A DNA stretch of 64,000 nucleotides from JAHELQ01 sp965603365 (GTDB taxonomy: Bacteria > Acidobacteriota > Aminicenantia > UBA2199): assembly GCA_965603365.1 (NCBI GenBank), contig CBFDCR010000010.1, forward strand, positions 33,956-97,955, in the 5' to 3' direction. This document shows positions 44,509 through 53,143 of this stretch, in pieces. Positions within the stretch are counted from its first letter, which is position 1, and each line of letters begins with the position of its first letter. The translations under genes were made by a program, and so were the position numbers. The notes under the pieces are model-generated. The model saw only the letters and a list, made by a program, of their open reading frames with translations, did no database searches and was not told the DNA's origin.

Positions 44509-45261
44509 ATGAGCGAAGCGTGGTATGAGCACTTTTATACCGGGGATTTTATCGAGGCGGTGGGATTTGCCGCACCGGAACAGACGGCCCTGGAAGCCGA
44601 TTTTGTCAAGAAGGTGTTGAAATGCCCGGCAGGAGCCAGGATTTTGGACCTCTGCTGCGGCTACGGCCGGCATGCCTTTGAACTGGCAAAATCCGGTGAG
44701 TACCGGGTGATTGGCCAGGATCTATCGACCGACTACCTGAGAATAGCAAAAAAAAAATTTTCCGGCCCCAACGTTGAATATATCAGGGGGGACATGCGGG
44801 AAATCCCCTTTGAAAATGAATTCGACGGCGTGATCGATTTGTTTACCTCCTTCGGTTTTTTCGACAGCGACGGGGAGAATGAACGGGTCCTGGCCGCCGT
44901 GCACCGGGCCTTAAAACCGGACGGCCTCTTCCTGTTAGACTATGAGAACAAATTCTATTTTGTCTATCACGATGTGTTTCTTAAACGGAGATACTGGGAA
45001 CAGATAGATGGCCGATTTTACCTCTACGAAAATAGATACGACCCCTTTTTGGAGCGGGAAATAATGGATGTCAGGATCTTTGAGAACGGCGAGGTCAAAC
45101 GGAGCGGCGGCTACAACATCCGCCTCTATGGTTACCCTGAAATCGAAAAGATGTTGTCAAGAACCGGCTTTACCATCCGGCAAACCTGGGGCGACTACCG
45201 TGGTAACCCCTACTCGACCCACAGCCCCCGCCTCATCCTCCTCTCACAGAAGATTCGCTGA
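44509..45261 (+). CDS. Class I SAM-dependent methyltransferase
   Basis: 250 residues. Motif I is 'ARILDLCCGYGRHAFELAK', followed by 'VIGQDLSTDYLRIAKKKF' and 'YIRGDMREIPFENEFDGVI', then 'LKPDGLFLLDYE'. This is the Methyltransf_11/25 fold. The C-terminal third is a beta-rich substrate region. The methyl acceptor is unknown. It follows ggt by 21 bases in the same direction and may be co-transcribed. Confidence 0.9.
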   Translation: MSEAWYEHFYTGDFIEAVGFAAPEQTALEADFVKKVLKCPAGARILDLCCGYGRHAFELAKSGEYRVIGQDLSTDYLRIAKKKFSGPNVEYIRGDMREIPFENEFDGVIDLFTSFGFFDSDGENERVLAAVHRALKPDGLFLLDYENKFYFVYHDVFLKRRYWEQIDGRFYLYENRYDPFLEREIMDVRIFENGEVKRSGGYNIRLYGYPEIEKMLSRTGFTIRQTWGDYRGNPYSTHSPRLILLSQKIR

Positions 45262-45277
45262 AGGGTTTCGGGACAAT

Positions 45278-47278
45278 TTATTTTTTCAGGGTTTTGGCGG
45301 CGTTGAGCATGATGTCCTGGATGCGGGGCACCACTTCGTCGATGTTGTCGATGATGCCTTCCCGCAGCATCATGTTGTCCAAGAGCTGCCAGGCCAGGGC
45401 GATCAATCCGGGGGAATCGGGTTTCTTCTTGTGGATGGCCACCATCTCCTTGATCAAATCGTGGTCGCCATTGAGCTCAAAAATCCGTTTGGAGAAATTG
45501 TAATCTTTGCTGGTCATCTTCATGATCTTTTCCATCTGGATGGATGGACCCTGGCCGCTGTGGACCAGAAGGCAGGGGCTGTCCACCAACCGCCTGGAGA
45601 CTTTTACATCCTCTAACTTGTCGCCGTAAACGGTTTTGAGATAACCGACGAAGTTGTTCAGCTCCTTCTGGTATTGTTCGTCTTTCTCCTTTTCTTTTCC
45701 CTCTTCTTTCTTCTTTTTATCTTCATCCTCTTCATCAAACTGGATGTCAGCTGCTTCGGCGGTCTTAAAGTGTTTACCCTCAAACTCTTTCAGATGATCC
45801 ACGGCGATCTCGTCCAGCGGCTCGGTTAGATACAGCACCTCGATATCCTTTTTCTTAAAGGCCTCCAGGGCCGGGTTTTTGGACAGTAGACCGATATCAA
45901 AGCCGGTGATGTAGTAGATATAATCCTGATCTTTCTTCATATCTTTGACATATTCCGCCAGGTCACCAAATTCATCTTGGGACTTTTTGGAGGAATGAAA
46001 GAGCAGCAATTGGGCCAGCTTTTCGCGGTTCTCGAAGTCCGCGGCAATGCCCTCTTTAAAGTGCTTGCCGTGGCTCTTCCAGATATCCAGATATTTCTCT
46101 TTTTTCTTTTTTTTGATTTTTTCGAGGTGCTCGAATAACTTTTTCATAATATGCTTTTTGATTTTATCGATCAGGATATCGTTCTGAATGGTTTCCCTCG
46201 AGATATTTAAGGGAATATCTTCGGAATCGATAATCCCTTTGACGAATCTCAGGTACTCGGGCAGGATATCTCGACAGCCTTTTTGAATCAAGACCTTCCG
46301 GGAGTAAAGGTCCACACCTGGTTCGGATTTGAAGAAACCCGGCATTTCCGTGGAGGTTTTGGGGAGAAAGAGGATGGTGTTGAATTGGACCGGAGCATCC
46401 GACGATAGGTGGAGATAGGTCTCGGGATTATCGGGGGTGGTGTCGAAAAACTTGAAGAATTCTTGATAATCCTTCTCCTTGAGACTACTCTTAGGCTGGG
46501 TCCAGATGGCCTCTTTACTGTCGATCTTTTCGCCTTCAATATAGAGGGGGAAGGGCACAAATTGGGAGTGTTTGGTGATGATGTGCTTGACCCGGTATTT
46601 TTCCATGAATTCCTTTTCATCTTTTTTCAAAATGAGTTCGATCCGGGTGCCCCGCTGTTTCTTCACCGTCTCCTCGATGGTATAGTTGGAACTTCCCCTG
46701 GACTTCCATAAATAGGCCTTGCTGGTTTTGCGAAAGGATTTGGTAATGATATGGATTTCGCTGGCTACCATGAAGCTGGAGTAAAATCCCACCCCGAATT
46801 TACCGATCATATCATCCATTTTCGTTTGTTCATCGGCTTTGACAGCCCTTTTCAGAAAATTCATGGTTCCGGAGCGGGCGATGGTACCGATGTTGTCGAT
46901 GATCTCCTGCCTGGTCATGCCGATACCGGTATCTTCGACGACCAGTCGATTCCGTGTTTTGTCGAAGGAGATATCGATTTTGAGATCCAGGTCTTTTTCG
47001 GCCACGTTCTCATCGGTCAGGATTTGAAATTTAACCTTGTTTATAGCATCCACGGCGTTGGAAATGAGCTCCCTTAAAAAGACCTCTTTGTTTTTATAGA
47101 GTGAATAAACCAGGATCTCCAGCAGTTGTTTGACTTCCGACTGAAATTCCAACTTCTCGGTTTTCTGCCCGGCTTTCTCTTCGGCCTTTTCTGTGGCCTT
47201 TGCTTCACTTTTGGTTTCTTCGGATTCGGTGGGTTCGACCTTTTCCTCTGCGTTTTGTTTGGCTTTTTCTTCAGACAT
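45278..47278 (-). CDS. htpG: Chaperone HtpG (Hsp90)
   Basis: 666 residues. The GHKL ATPase domain has 'ELISNAVDAINKVKF', 'VEDTGIGMTRQEIIDNIGTI' and 'IGKFGVGFYSSFMVA'. The middle domain carries 'GVDLYSRKVLIQKGC' and 'PLNISRETIQND'; the C-terminal dimerisation domain is present. Two oddities: an N-terminal Glu/Lys/Thr-rich tail of about 45 residues before the usual start 'LEFQSEVKQLLEILVYSLY', and a strongly charged Lys/Glu stretch in the linker near 515-535. A good promoter and AGGAGGAAACG precede the ATG, so the long start is probably real. Confidence 0.97.
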   Translation of the reverse strand: MSEEKAKQNAEEKVEPTESEETKSEAKATEKAEEKAGQKTEKLEFQSEVKQLLEILVYSLYKNKEVFLRELISNAVDAINKVKFQILTDENVAEKDLDLKIDISFDKTRNRLVVEDTGIGMTRQEIIDNIGTIARSGTMNFLKRAVKADEQTKMDDMIGKFGVGFYSSFMVASEIHIITKSFRKTSKAYLWKSRGSSNYTIEETVKKQRGTRIELILKKDEKEFMEKYRVKHIITKHSQFVPFPLYIEGEKIDSKEAIWTQPKSSLKEKDYQEFFKFFDTTPDNPETYLHLSSDAPVQFNTILFLPKTSTEMPGFFKSEPGVDLYSRKVLIQKGCRDILPEYLRFVKGIIDSEDIPLNISRETIQNDILIDKIKKHIMKKLFEHLEKIKKKKKEKYLDIWKSHGKHFKEGIAADFENREKLAQLLLFHSSKKSQDEFGDLAEYVKDMKKDQDYIYYITGFDIGLLSKNPALEAFKKKDIEVLYLTEPLDEIAVDHLKEFEGKHFKTAEAADIQFDEEDEDKKKKEEGKEKEKDEQYQKELNNFVGYLKTVYGDKLEDVKVSRRLVDSPCLLVHSGQGPSIQMEKIMKMTSKDYNFSKRIFELNGDHDLIKEMVAIHKKKPDSPGLIALAWQLLDNMMLREGIIDNIDEVVPRIQDIMLNAAKTLKK

Positions 47279-47302
47279 CGTTTCCTCCTAAAGACTTCAT
47301 AA

Positions 47303-47331
47303 TTTATATTATATTATACCATCCCTGTCAA
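47303..47331 (-). promoter_or_regulatory. htpG promoter
   Basis: Minus strand TTGACA (47326-47331), 17-base spacer, TATAAA (47303-47308). The -35 is embedded in a short inverted repeat (CCCT-TGAC-AGGG). There is no CIRCE element, and the pattern is sigma70-like rather than sigma32-like. Confidence 0.65.
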
Positions 47332-47456
47332 GGGTTTATACTGTCTTTATCAAATTTTTTTGAGTCCATGTTTCGCTTTTAGAAATTGAAGGAAGAAAAT
47401 TTCCTTAATCTTTCTTGTTTCGGCTAAATTTTTGTTTCCTATCTGTCACAGATATC

Positions 47457-48065
47457 TTATAGAATTTCTAAGCCGTGTTGAAGGATCTCCAGGACCAACG
47501 GGTCACTCTCTTTGAAGTCATCTGGATGATAAGGCATCGGTTCGAGTCTTCGGTCTACTTCTCGTCTTAAAGGTACGATGCGGCGTCGATCCATAAATCG
47601 ATCGCCGGAAAAGTCTTTCGAAACTACGGCAATATCAATATCGCTGTCACCGGAGGCTTTACCCAATGCATATGAACCGTAAAGATATACTTTCTCTACT
47701 TTAATATTGTTTTTCAACATAATGCCAATATAGTTTTTTATGATTTTTCTGATTCTATTAACCCTTTCAGCCATTGGTAGTATTCCTTCCTCGATATTGA
47801 AATCGCTCACCATTTCAAAAAATGATTCCTGTTCATCATTAAGTTCTATACCCGCCTTTTTAGCAAGAAGCGGAAGATTGTGCTTATATGGGACTTTCGT
47901 GTCGATATTTTTTACGTATAATGCCTTCAATGTTTTTTCGAGTGCCAGATGACCAATAAAAAGACAGTAATGGTAGTCTTTTTTTTTTAAAAGATGGGTG
48001 GCTACCTTGAGATCGGATTCAGCGCTTTTCAGCCAAAAAGCAATTAATTCCGCTCTCTTTTTCAT
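47457..48065 (-). CDS. HEPN domain fused in frame to a MNT nucleotidyltransferase
   Basis: 202 residues. Residues 1-92 are the front part of a HEPN domain ('FWLKSAESDLKVATHLLKKK', 'CLFIGHLALEKTLKALYV', 'YKHNLPLL'). Residues 94-202 are a complete small nucleotidyltransferase: 'ERVNRIRKIIKNY', then G130-S131 and D142/D144 in 'YLYGSYALGKASGDSDIDIA'. These are normally two adjacent genes of a HEPN/MNT pair. Here HEPN seems to lose its last ~30 residues at 'DFNIE' and continue straight into the MNT start, as if one deletion fused them. The MNT half keeps its catalytic residues. Whether the fusion is active is unknown. Confidence 0.8.
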   Translation of the reverse strand: MKKRAELIAFWLKSAESDLKVATHLLKKKDYHYCLFIGHLALEKTLKALYVKNIDTKVPYKHNLPLLAKKAGIELNDEQESFFEMVSDFNIEEGILPMAERVNRIRKIIKNYIGIMLKNNIKVEKVYLYGSYALGKASGDSDIDIAVVSKDFSGDRFMDRRRIVPLRREVDRRLEPMPYHPDDFKESDPLVLEILQHGLEIL

Positions 48066-48131
48066 GTTATAATTATAGATAGCAAATCCGTAAAAGTCAA
48101 TTCAGATAGGAAACAAATCTTTTCGAGGGAT

Positions 48132-49316
48132 TTATTCTAAGAGGGTTGAGATGTAGACGATGTCGATGCCTGCCCCTTTGATCCGGGGAATGGAATCGCG
48201 GATGGCCCGGAAAGTCGTCTCATAAGGATGGCCGATGGCGATGGCTTTGCCCTTTTGCCTGGCCTTCAGGATCAACTTTTTAATCTGGTTGAGGGAATAT
48301 TCATAGGTGGTGTCGCCGTTGCCGATATCCTCCAGGAACACATCCCGTTCCGCTGCCTTTATTTTCAGCTTTTTGGCCATCCGGTAGGCCACTGTTTGGG
48401 GACTGGTGCGGGAGTCGAGGAAAAATAGGTTTTCCTCTTTGATGATACCCAATACCCGTTTCATGACCTCTTTATTGGACGTTGCCAGCGAGCCTTCGTG
48501 GTTGTTAACGCCCCGGGCGTAGGGGACCTTTTGCCTGGCTACTTTGAGTAATTCCCTGATATCGTCATCACCTGAGCGAAGAGTGATAACTCTATGGGGA
48601 TTGTGTTTTTCCCCATGAGAATTTATCCTTTGCATCGGCAGGTGAATCATGGTCTCCAGCCCGTACATGTGGAGCTGCCTGGCCTCATCGTAGGCATAGG
48701 GGGCATGGGGCAAGACGGAACCGGTGATGGGGATGTTGAGTTGCTTCAATTGCAGGGCGCCCCGATCGTTGTTGCCGATATCATCGATGACAAAGGCTAC
48801 CCTGGGACGGTTCTGTTCCTTTTTGATTCTTTTTTTGGCCACGGTTTTGTCAGGACTGACCGCCGTAATTAAGATGATGTGGGTGGTGTCTCGGCCTGCC
48901 TTCACATTGTAGAGATAAAGGGTCTTGTGGTCGAGCTTCTGGAGTTCCGAAAGTTCCAGTTTTAAAGGACCGGCGGCCTGTTTTACAAGCTTTTTGATTT
49001 TTTCTGAGATCGACCTGTAATTTGCCGCCGGGATCTCGATTTTATAATGGTATTTTTTGTCCCGGTCCTTGAGGTAATCGTATTTGACCTTTTGTTCTTG
49101 CAAAAACCCCAGCAGTTGGGAGTTGAATGGTGTGGCTGTTTCGACCTTTTTATCGGCGGTTAGAGGCACAATTTTGGTAAAGATAAATGAGGGTTTTCCC
49201 TTTTTATAGTCCAGATATTCCAGTAAAATGACGGTCAACAAGGCGATGATGATGAAAATCAGTAAAATAATCCCCGGGGTTTTTTTGGGGGCTTTTTTTC
49301 TCTTACGGCCGGGCAT
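48132..49316 (-). CDS. Divergent polysaccharide deacetylase family protein (YibQ-like)
   Basis: 394 residues. A basic start (PGRKRKKAPKK) and one membrane helix (about 14-34) anchor it in the inner membrane with the rest outside. The C-terminal 220 residues match the divergent polysaccharide deacetylase/YibQ family: 'RVAFVIDDIGNNDRGALQL', 'LPHAPYAYDEARQLH', 'GLETMIHLPMQ', 'GVNNHEGSLATSNKEVM' and 'AIAIGHPYETTF'. The DD and HxxxH-like positions are kept. Its ATG overlaps the ctpA-like stop by one base. Families of this type commonly follow envC and ctpA, and are linked to peptidoglycan remodelling. Confidence 0.9.
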   Translation of the reverse strand: MPGRKRKKAPKKTPGIILLIFIIIALLTVILLEYLDYKKGKPSFIFTKIVPLTADKKVETATPFNSQLLGFLQEQKVKYDYLKDRDKKYHYKIEIPAANYRSISEKIKKLVKQAAGPLKLELSELQKLDHKTLYLYNVKAGRDTTHIILITAVSPDKTVAKKRIKKEQNRPRVAFVIDDIGNNDRGALQLKQLNIPITGSVLPHAPYAYDEARQLHMYGLETMIHLPMQRINSHGEKHNPHRVITLRSGDDDIRELLKVARQKVPYARGVNNHEGSLATSNKEVMKRVLGIIKEENLFFLDSRTSPQTVAYRMAKKLKIKAAERDVFLEDIGNGDTTYEYSLNQIKKLILKARQKGKAIAIGHPYETTFRAIRDSIPRIKGAGIDIVYISTLLE

Positions 49317-50434
49317 TATTTTTTATCCCTGTGAAGCGCTGAGAGGCATCGGCCGATCAATCGACCGTCATCCGTTTCGTCGGTCTCCACCGTGGGGACT
49401 ACCTTTGAATCGCAGAGGGGCCGCCCATCTAGCTGAAATGTTCCGGCGGTGAGTAGAACCGAACTTCCGTCTTCCAGTTCGATCTTCTTGAGGGTGGCCG
49501 CGAATCCGGGAGTAGCGGTGCCCACCAGGACGGCGCCATTTGCCTTGAACAGGGCGGCCAAAAGCTCGCCGTACATGATGGCGGATGGACCGGTGATAAC
49601 GGCAGCCCGTCCGGTGAAGGCCTGCGGCGAGCCCGACCGGATCACTTCCTCACCCCCTTTGGTCTTCAGGGTAAGGCGGTCGTTCTCTTTAAAGAATATT
49701 TTAGAAATCTCGATGAAGGAGTCGAAATCTCCACCGGAATATTTTCTCAAGTCAACAATCAATGTGGAAATGGATTTCTTCTCAAATTTATTCTTTAAAA
49801 AGTCGATGCTGTTGGGGTCTATTCGCAGTAATTGAATCAAGTAGACATGACTCTTAATCCTCTTGAAGACGGTGCCGGTGCCGAGCCGTCTGGTTTTTAA
49901 AGAGATTTTTTCCGGTTTGTTTGAATTTTTTCTAAAGATGGTTAACTCGATGGCTTCCGGTTGATCCGACAGCAAGGAGAGATACATCTCCCAGAAGGAA
50001 AGCGAATAGATACTGTCGCCCTGTACGCCTTTGATGATATCTCCCGGTTTCAACCCGCCTCTGTCTGCCGGGGAATCCGCTAAAATATCGGAAATATAAA
50101 AATAATTCTGCCGTTTGGCACCATAAATACCCAGCCCATGGACGTCTCCCTTTTGATACCGATCGTAAATCCTGCTCGTTTTATGGTCCAGGTAAGCGGA
50201 ACAATGATCCAGTTGCCGCAGCAAGGCCGAGAAGGCTCCGGGAAACTTAACTGCCGGGTCTATCTCATCGACGTAGTCTGTTTTTACCAGGGCCGCGACT
50301 TCGGCAAATAGCGATAAATATCCATAATCTCTTTTCTTTTCCCCTTCGGGCAAAAACAGCTTTTTACCGGCAAACAGGCCCCAAAAAAGCAACACCGTTA
50401 TCAAAAACAAAAGACCCTGATTCAATTTCTTCAT
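49316..50434 (-). CDS. CtpA-like (S41) PDZ protein lacking the catalytic Ser-Lys dyad
   Basis: 372 residues from ATG 50434, chosen for AAGGAAATTCC upstream and the immediate membrane helix (MKKLNQGLLFLITVLLFWGL); an in-frame extension to 50572 has no export signal at its start. A PDZ domain is clear ('ILADSPADRGGLKPGDIIKG'). The tail-specific protease domain follows ('LIVDLRKYSGGDF'). Where active CtpA has S-A-S-A-S-E this has 'GPSAIMYGELLAAL', and where it has F-G-K-G-T it has 'ATPGFAAT', so both Ser and Lys are missing. It is probably a non-catalytic PDZ scaffold working with the EnvC-like neighbour. Confidence 0.85.
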   Translation of the reverse strand: MKKLNQGLLFLITVLLFWGLFAGKKLFLPEGEKKRDYGYLSLFAEVAALVKTDYVDEIDPAVKFPGAFSALLRQLDHCSAYLDHKTSRIYDRYQKGDVHGLGIYGAKRQNYFYISDILADSPADRGGLKPGDIIKGVQGDSIYSLSFWEMYLSLLSDQPEAIELTIFRKNSNKPEKISLKTRRLGTGTVFKRIKSHVYLIQLLRIDPNSIDFLKNKFEKKSISTLIVDLRKYSGGDFDSFIEISKIFFKENDRLTLKTKGGEEVIRSGSPQAFTGRAAVITGPSAIMYGELLAALFKANGAVLVGTATPGFAATLKKIELEDGSSVLLTAGTFQLDGRPLCDSKVVPTVETDETDDGRLIGRCLSALHRDKK

Positions 50435-50456
50435 GGAATTTCCTTCCCCTATTTTA

Positions 50457-51590
50457 TCATTTTTTACGCAGCCACTGCAAGGGATTCTGGGGCTGCAACT
50501 GCTTGCGAATTTCAAAATACAGGGATTTTCCTGAGGTGGAGCCGGTATCGCCGGCAACGGCAATAATATCACCGGTGTTCACCGCTTTACCTCTTTGTAT
50601 GTCTATCTTCTCACAGTGGCCATACATGGAGTGGAAGTCCTTGGAATGCTGAATAATCACCAGGTTGCCGTAGCCCTTCCAATAATCGGCAAACACCACT
50701 TCACCGGGATAGACGGCCTTCACTTCATCCGATTGGGCGGGTTTGATTTCAATGCCGTTGTTGATGATATAGGTGTCGAATTGGGTACTCTTTCGCTTGC
50801 CGAAATGGGAAATCACTCTTCCGGGGAGCGGCCAGATCAACTTTCCCTTCAGGTTGTCGATGTTTTCAATATGAAAATAGGCGTCGGTGGTCTTGCCGGA
50901 TATCAGCGCCTTGAGACTCTGGGCTTCGTATTTGAGTTCATCCAGAAGGGTGTGATATTCCTTTTTGTCCTTGTTGATCTGCATAATGAGGTTCAGCTTT
51001 TGCCGCTTTAATCCGGAAATGTTGCGGAGCTTGCGCTCCTTCATCTGCTTTAAATCCCTCAACCGCTGCTGTTCTTTCTCCAATTGGGACTTAACCGTTT
51101 CCAGTTCCTTCATGTTCTGTTTGACTTTTTTCAGCTCCCCCATATGGATATTGATCAAAGAGGTAAACAAGCGGTAATTACGAAACAATTGATTCAGGTC
51201 GTTGATACGGGCAAATAATTTGAAATAAGTATTTCCTCCTACTTTATATAGAATCCGAAGCAATTGTTTGATTTTTTCATTGGATTTTTTTATTTCCAGC
51301 TCCAACCGCCTCTGCTCCCGCCTCTTCTTCTCTATTTTCTCTCCCACCCATTTGAGCTGCATGCCGATGCGGTTGCTCTCGACTTTTTCCTTTTCGTAAT
51401 TCAATTCGATTTTATAGATTTCATTCAAAAGCGAGCTTTTTTCACTCTTCAATTGCTGCATCTTGCGGTTGATCTCTTGAATTTGCCTGCTGATGGCCGC
51501 CAATTTCTCCTTTTTTGTGGCAGCCGCAGGCCCCAGAAGTATTCCCCAGCCCAGCAGCCATAGTATGAAGAACGTACGATTCGGTTTCAT
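50457..51590 (-). CDS. EnvC-like murein hydrolase activator with degenerate LytM domain
   Basis: 377 residues with a signal peptide (about 1-24). A long coiled coil (about 28-230, Lys/Glu/Gln-rich) leads to a C-terminal LytM/M23 domain. The zinc-binding pattern is degenerate: 'NNGIEI' replaces H-x-G-x-D, 'MYGHCEK' keeps one His, and 'LYFEIR' replaces H-F-E-I-R. E. coli EnvC is also non-catalytic and activates amidases. This should be a periplasmic activator of septal peptidoglycan hydrolysis. It lies 22 bases upstream of the ctpA-like gene in a four-gene operon. Confidence 0.9.
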   Translation of the reverse strand: MKPNRTFFILWLLGWGILLGPAAATKKEKLAAISRQIQEINRKMQQLKSEKSSLLNEIYKIELNYEKEKVESNRIGMQLKWVGEKIEKKRREQRRLELEIKKSNEKIKQLLRILYKVGGNTYFKLFARINDLNQLFRNYRLFTSLINIHMGELKKVKQNMKELETVKSQLEKEQQRLRDLKQMKERKLRNISGLKRQKLNLIMQINKDKKEYHTLLDELKYEAQSLKALISGKTTDAYFHIENIDNLKGKLIWPLPGRVISHFGKRKSTQFDTYIINNGIEIKPAQSDEVKAVYPGEVVFADYWKGYGNLVIIQHSKDFHSMYGHCEKIDIQRGKAVNTGDIIAVAGDTGSTSGKSLYFEIRKQLQPQNPLQWLRKK

Positions 51591-51607
51591 TTCACAGAAA
51601 AATTTTT

Positions 51608-52621
51608 TTAAAAATCCAGGAGTTCAACCTCGAAAATCAAGAAGGAATTGGGAGGAATGGGGCCTCGACCCTGCTTGCCATAGGCCAGATGGGGAGGGAG
51701 AATCAACAACCTCTTTTCTCCCTTTTTCATGTCCAGAACCGCCTCATCGAAACCGGGGATCATTTGCCTCATGCCCACCGCAAATTCCAGCGGTTGGCCT
51801 TTGTCTGCGGAACTTTCCAGCTTCCGGCCGTCCAGGAAGGATACGGTGTAATGCACCTTCACCTTCGTTTCCCTTGCCGGTTTCTCTCCTCTTCCCTCGT
51901 TTTTCACGATGAAGCGTAAGCCGCTTTCCTTTTTTTGGGCATTGGGCCATTTTTGCTCCACCAACTCCGTGTCTAACCGGAGCTTCTCCGCCAGTTCCCG
52001 CTGGATTTTTTCTGTGGCTGCCTTCACCATTTTCTGAAAGGTCTCTGTATTGGGCTTGAACTTTTTCGCCGCCTCACCGGTTCTGTAGATTTTAACGCTC
52101 TCGATGGTATCACCTTGCTCAATCCGATTCATTACCTCCATACCCTGGATGACCTTACCGAAAACGGAGTAACCGCCGTCCAGGTTGGGGGTGGCTTTTA
52201 GGGTGAGATAAAATTGGCTGCCGTTGGTATGGGGGCCGCGATTGGCCATGGCCAGGATGCCCGGGCCATCGTGTTTGAGGTCAGGGTGAATCTCATTGGG
52301 GAAGATGTAACCAGGTCCGCCGCTGCCGTCGCCTTTGGGGTCGCCGGCCTGGATGACAAAATCCGGAACCACCCGATGGAAGGTCACACCGTCAAAATAA
52401 AGCTCTCCTTTGGCCTTAGCGGAGTTCTGAATTGTCCCCTCGGCCAGGCCCACGAAGTTGGCCACCGTCATAGGTACCTTTTCCAGGGCCAGAGAGGCGA
52501 CGATTAATCCCTTGCCGGTTTCGATCTCCGCATACAGGCCGTCCTGCTTGTATTTATTTTTCTGACAGTTTGCCAGTAAAAGTATTGCCATTAGTATTGA
52601 AGTGAGTAAAATTTTTCTCAT
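51608..52621 (-). CDS. Cyclophilin-FKBP fusion peptidyl-prolyl isomerase lipoprotein
   Basis: 337 residues from ATG 52621, chosen for GGAGG 5 bases upstream. A lipoprotein signal peptide ends in LLLANC. Residues ~30-185 are a cyclophilin domain ('DGVTFHRVVPDFVIQAGDPK', 'GILAMANRGPHTNGSQFYLT', 'DGGYSVFGKVIQGMEV'). After a helical linker, residues ~235-337 are an FKBP domain ('KVKVHYTVSFLDGRKLESSA', 'QMIPGFDEAVLDMKKGEKRL', 'PPNSFLIFEVELLDF'). Both active sites look intact. It would fold exported proteins in the periplasm. It leads the envelope operon with EnvC-like, CtpA-like and YibQ-like genes, 17 bases upstream of the second. Confidence 0.92.
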   Translation of the reverse strand: MRKILLTSILMAILLLANCQKNKYKQDGLYAEIETGKGLIVASLALEKVPMTVANFVGLAEGTIQNSAKAKGELYFDGVTFHRVVPDFVIQAGDPKGDGSGGPGYIFPNEIHPDLKHDGPGILAMANRGPHTNGSQFYLTLKATPNLDGGYSVFGKVIQGMEVMNRIEQGDTIESVKIYRTGEAAKKFKPNTETFQKMVKAATEKIQRELAEKLRLDTELVEQKWPNAQKKESGLRFIVKNEGRGEKPARETKVKVHYTVSFLDGRKLESSADKGQPLEFAVGMRQMIPGFDEAVLDMKKGEKRLLILPPHLAYGKQGRGPIPPNSFLIFEVELLDF

Positions 52622-52674
52622 TGAAACCTCCGTCAACAATTACCATAAATGGAAACGAAGAAAAAGTCAACTGA

Positions 52675-52915
52675 TTAAACTGGAAATAATAGGGGAAAAG
52701 ATATTTTAGGGCCATCCATCTCTTCACCGCATACCACCGGTACATCCGGCAGCAGCACTTCGCATTGGCCGCAATTTTTCAGTAACTCTCCCAATTGCAC
52801 AATGATTTTACTGCCGGTCCACTGGTGCTTCTTGACCGGTGTAGGGGTCATGGCATAGGGAATCCCGCCAATCAATTCCCAGCGCCGGTGTCCTCATCAT
52901 TTTCACATCTCCTAC
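52675..52915 (-). pseudogene. Remnant of a Uma2-family (DUF820, PD-(D/E)XK-like) protein
   Basis: The minus strand reads RWELIGGIPYAMTPTPVKKH followed by QWTGSKIIVQLGELLKNCGQCEV and on to a stop near 52675. This is the N-terminal core of Uma2 family proteins (R-W-E-L-I-x-G-x-P-Y-A-M-T-P-x-P-x-x-x-H-Q). Just upstream, ENDEDTG reads on in a shifted frame, so one frameshift lies near 52885. The catalytic second half is missing. Uma2 genes are often multi-copy in bacteria with many mobile genes. The remaining gap, 52916-53143, holds nothing I can name. Confidence 0.7.
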
Positions 52916-53143
52916 CTGGTCCCCAACGATCGGGTAGGAGAGATCCGCTCTCTAATCAGGGAAGGGATTTTTTGCCTGACGACTATTTTCTCTAAATATT
53001 TGAAATTATATTTATATTCTGGTATAAATGAGTCGGAGTCAAAAATGGAAAACATGGCAAAACAATCCCGACACTGCCAAAAATTCGATCAGTCTGGTGT
53101 CATAAATATATTTTCTTATGAAAAAAAATAAAGGAGGAGTAAG

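Noticed and set aside
49316..50572. Longer N-terminus for the CtpA-like protein (start at 50572)
   Set aside because: The extension overlaps the EnvC-like coding region, while ATG 50434 has a ribosome binding site and an immediate membrane helix.
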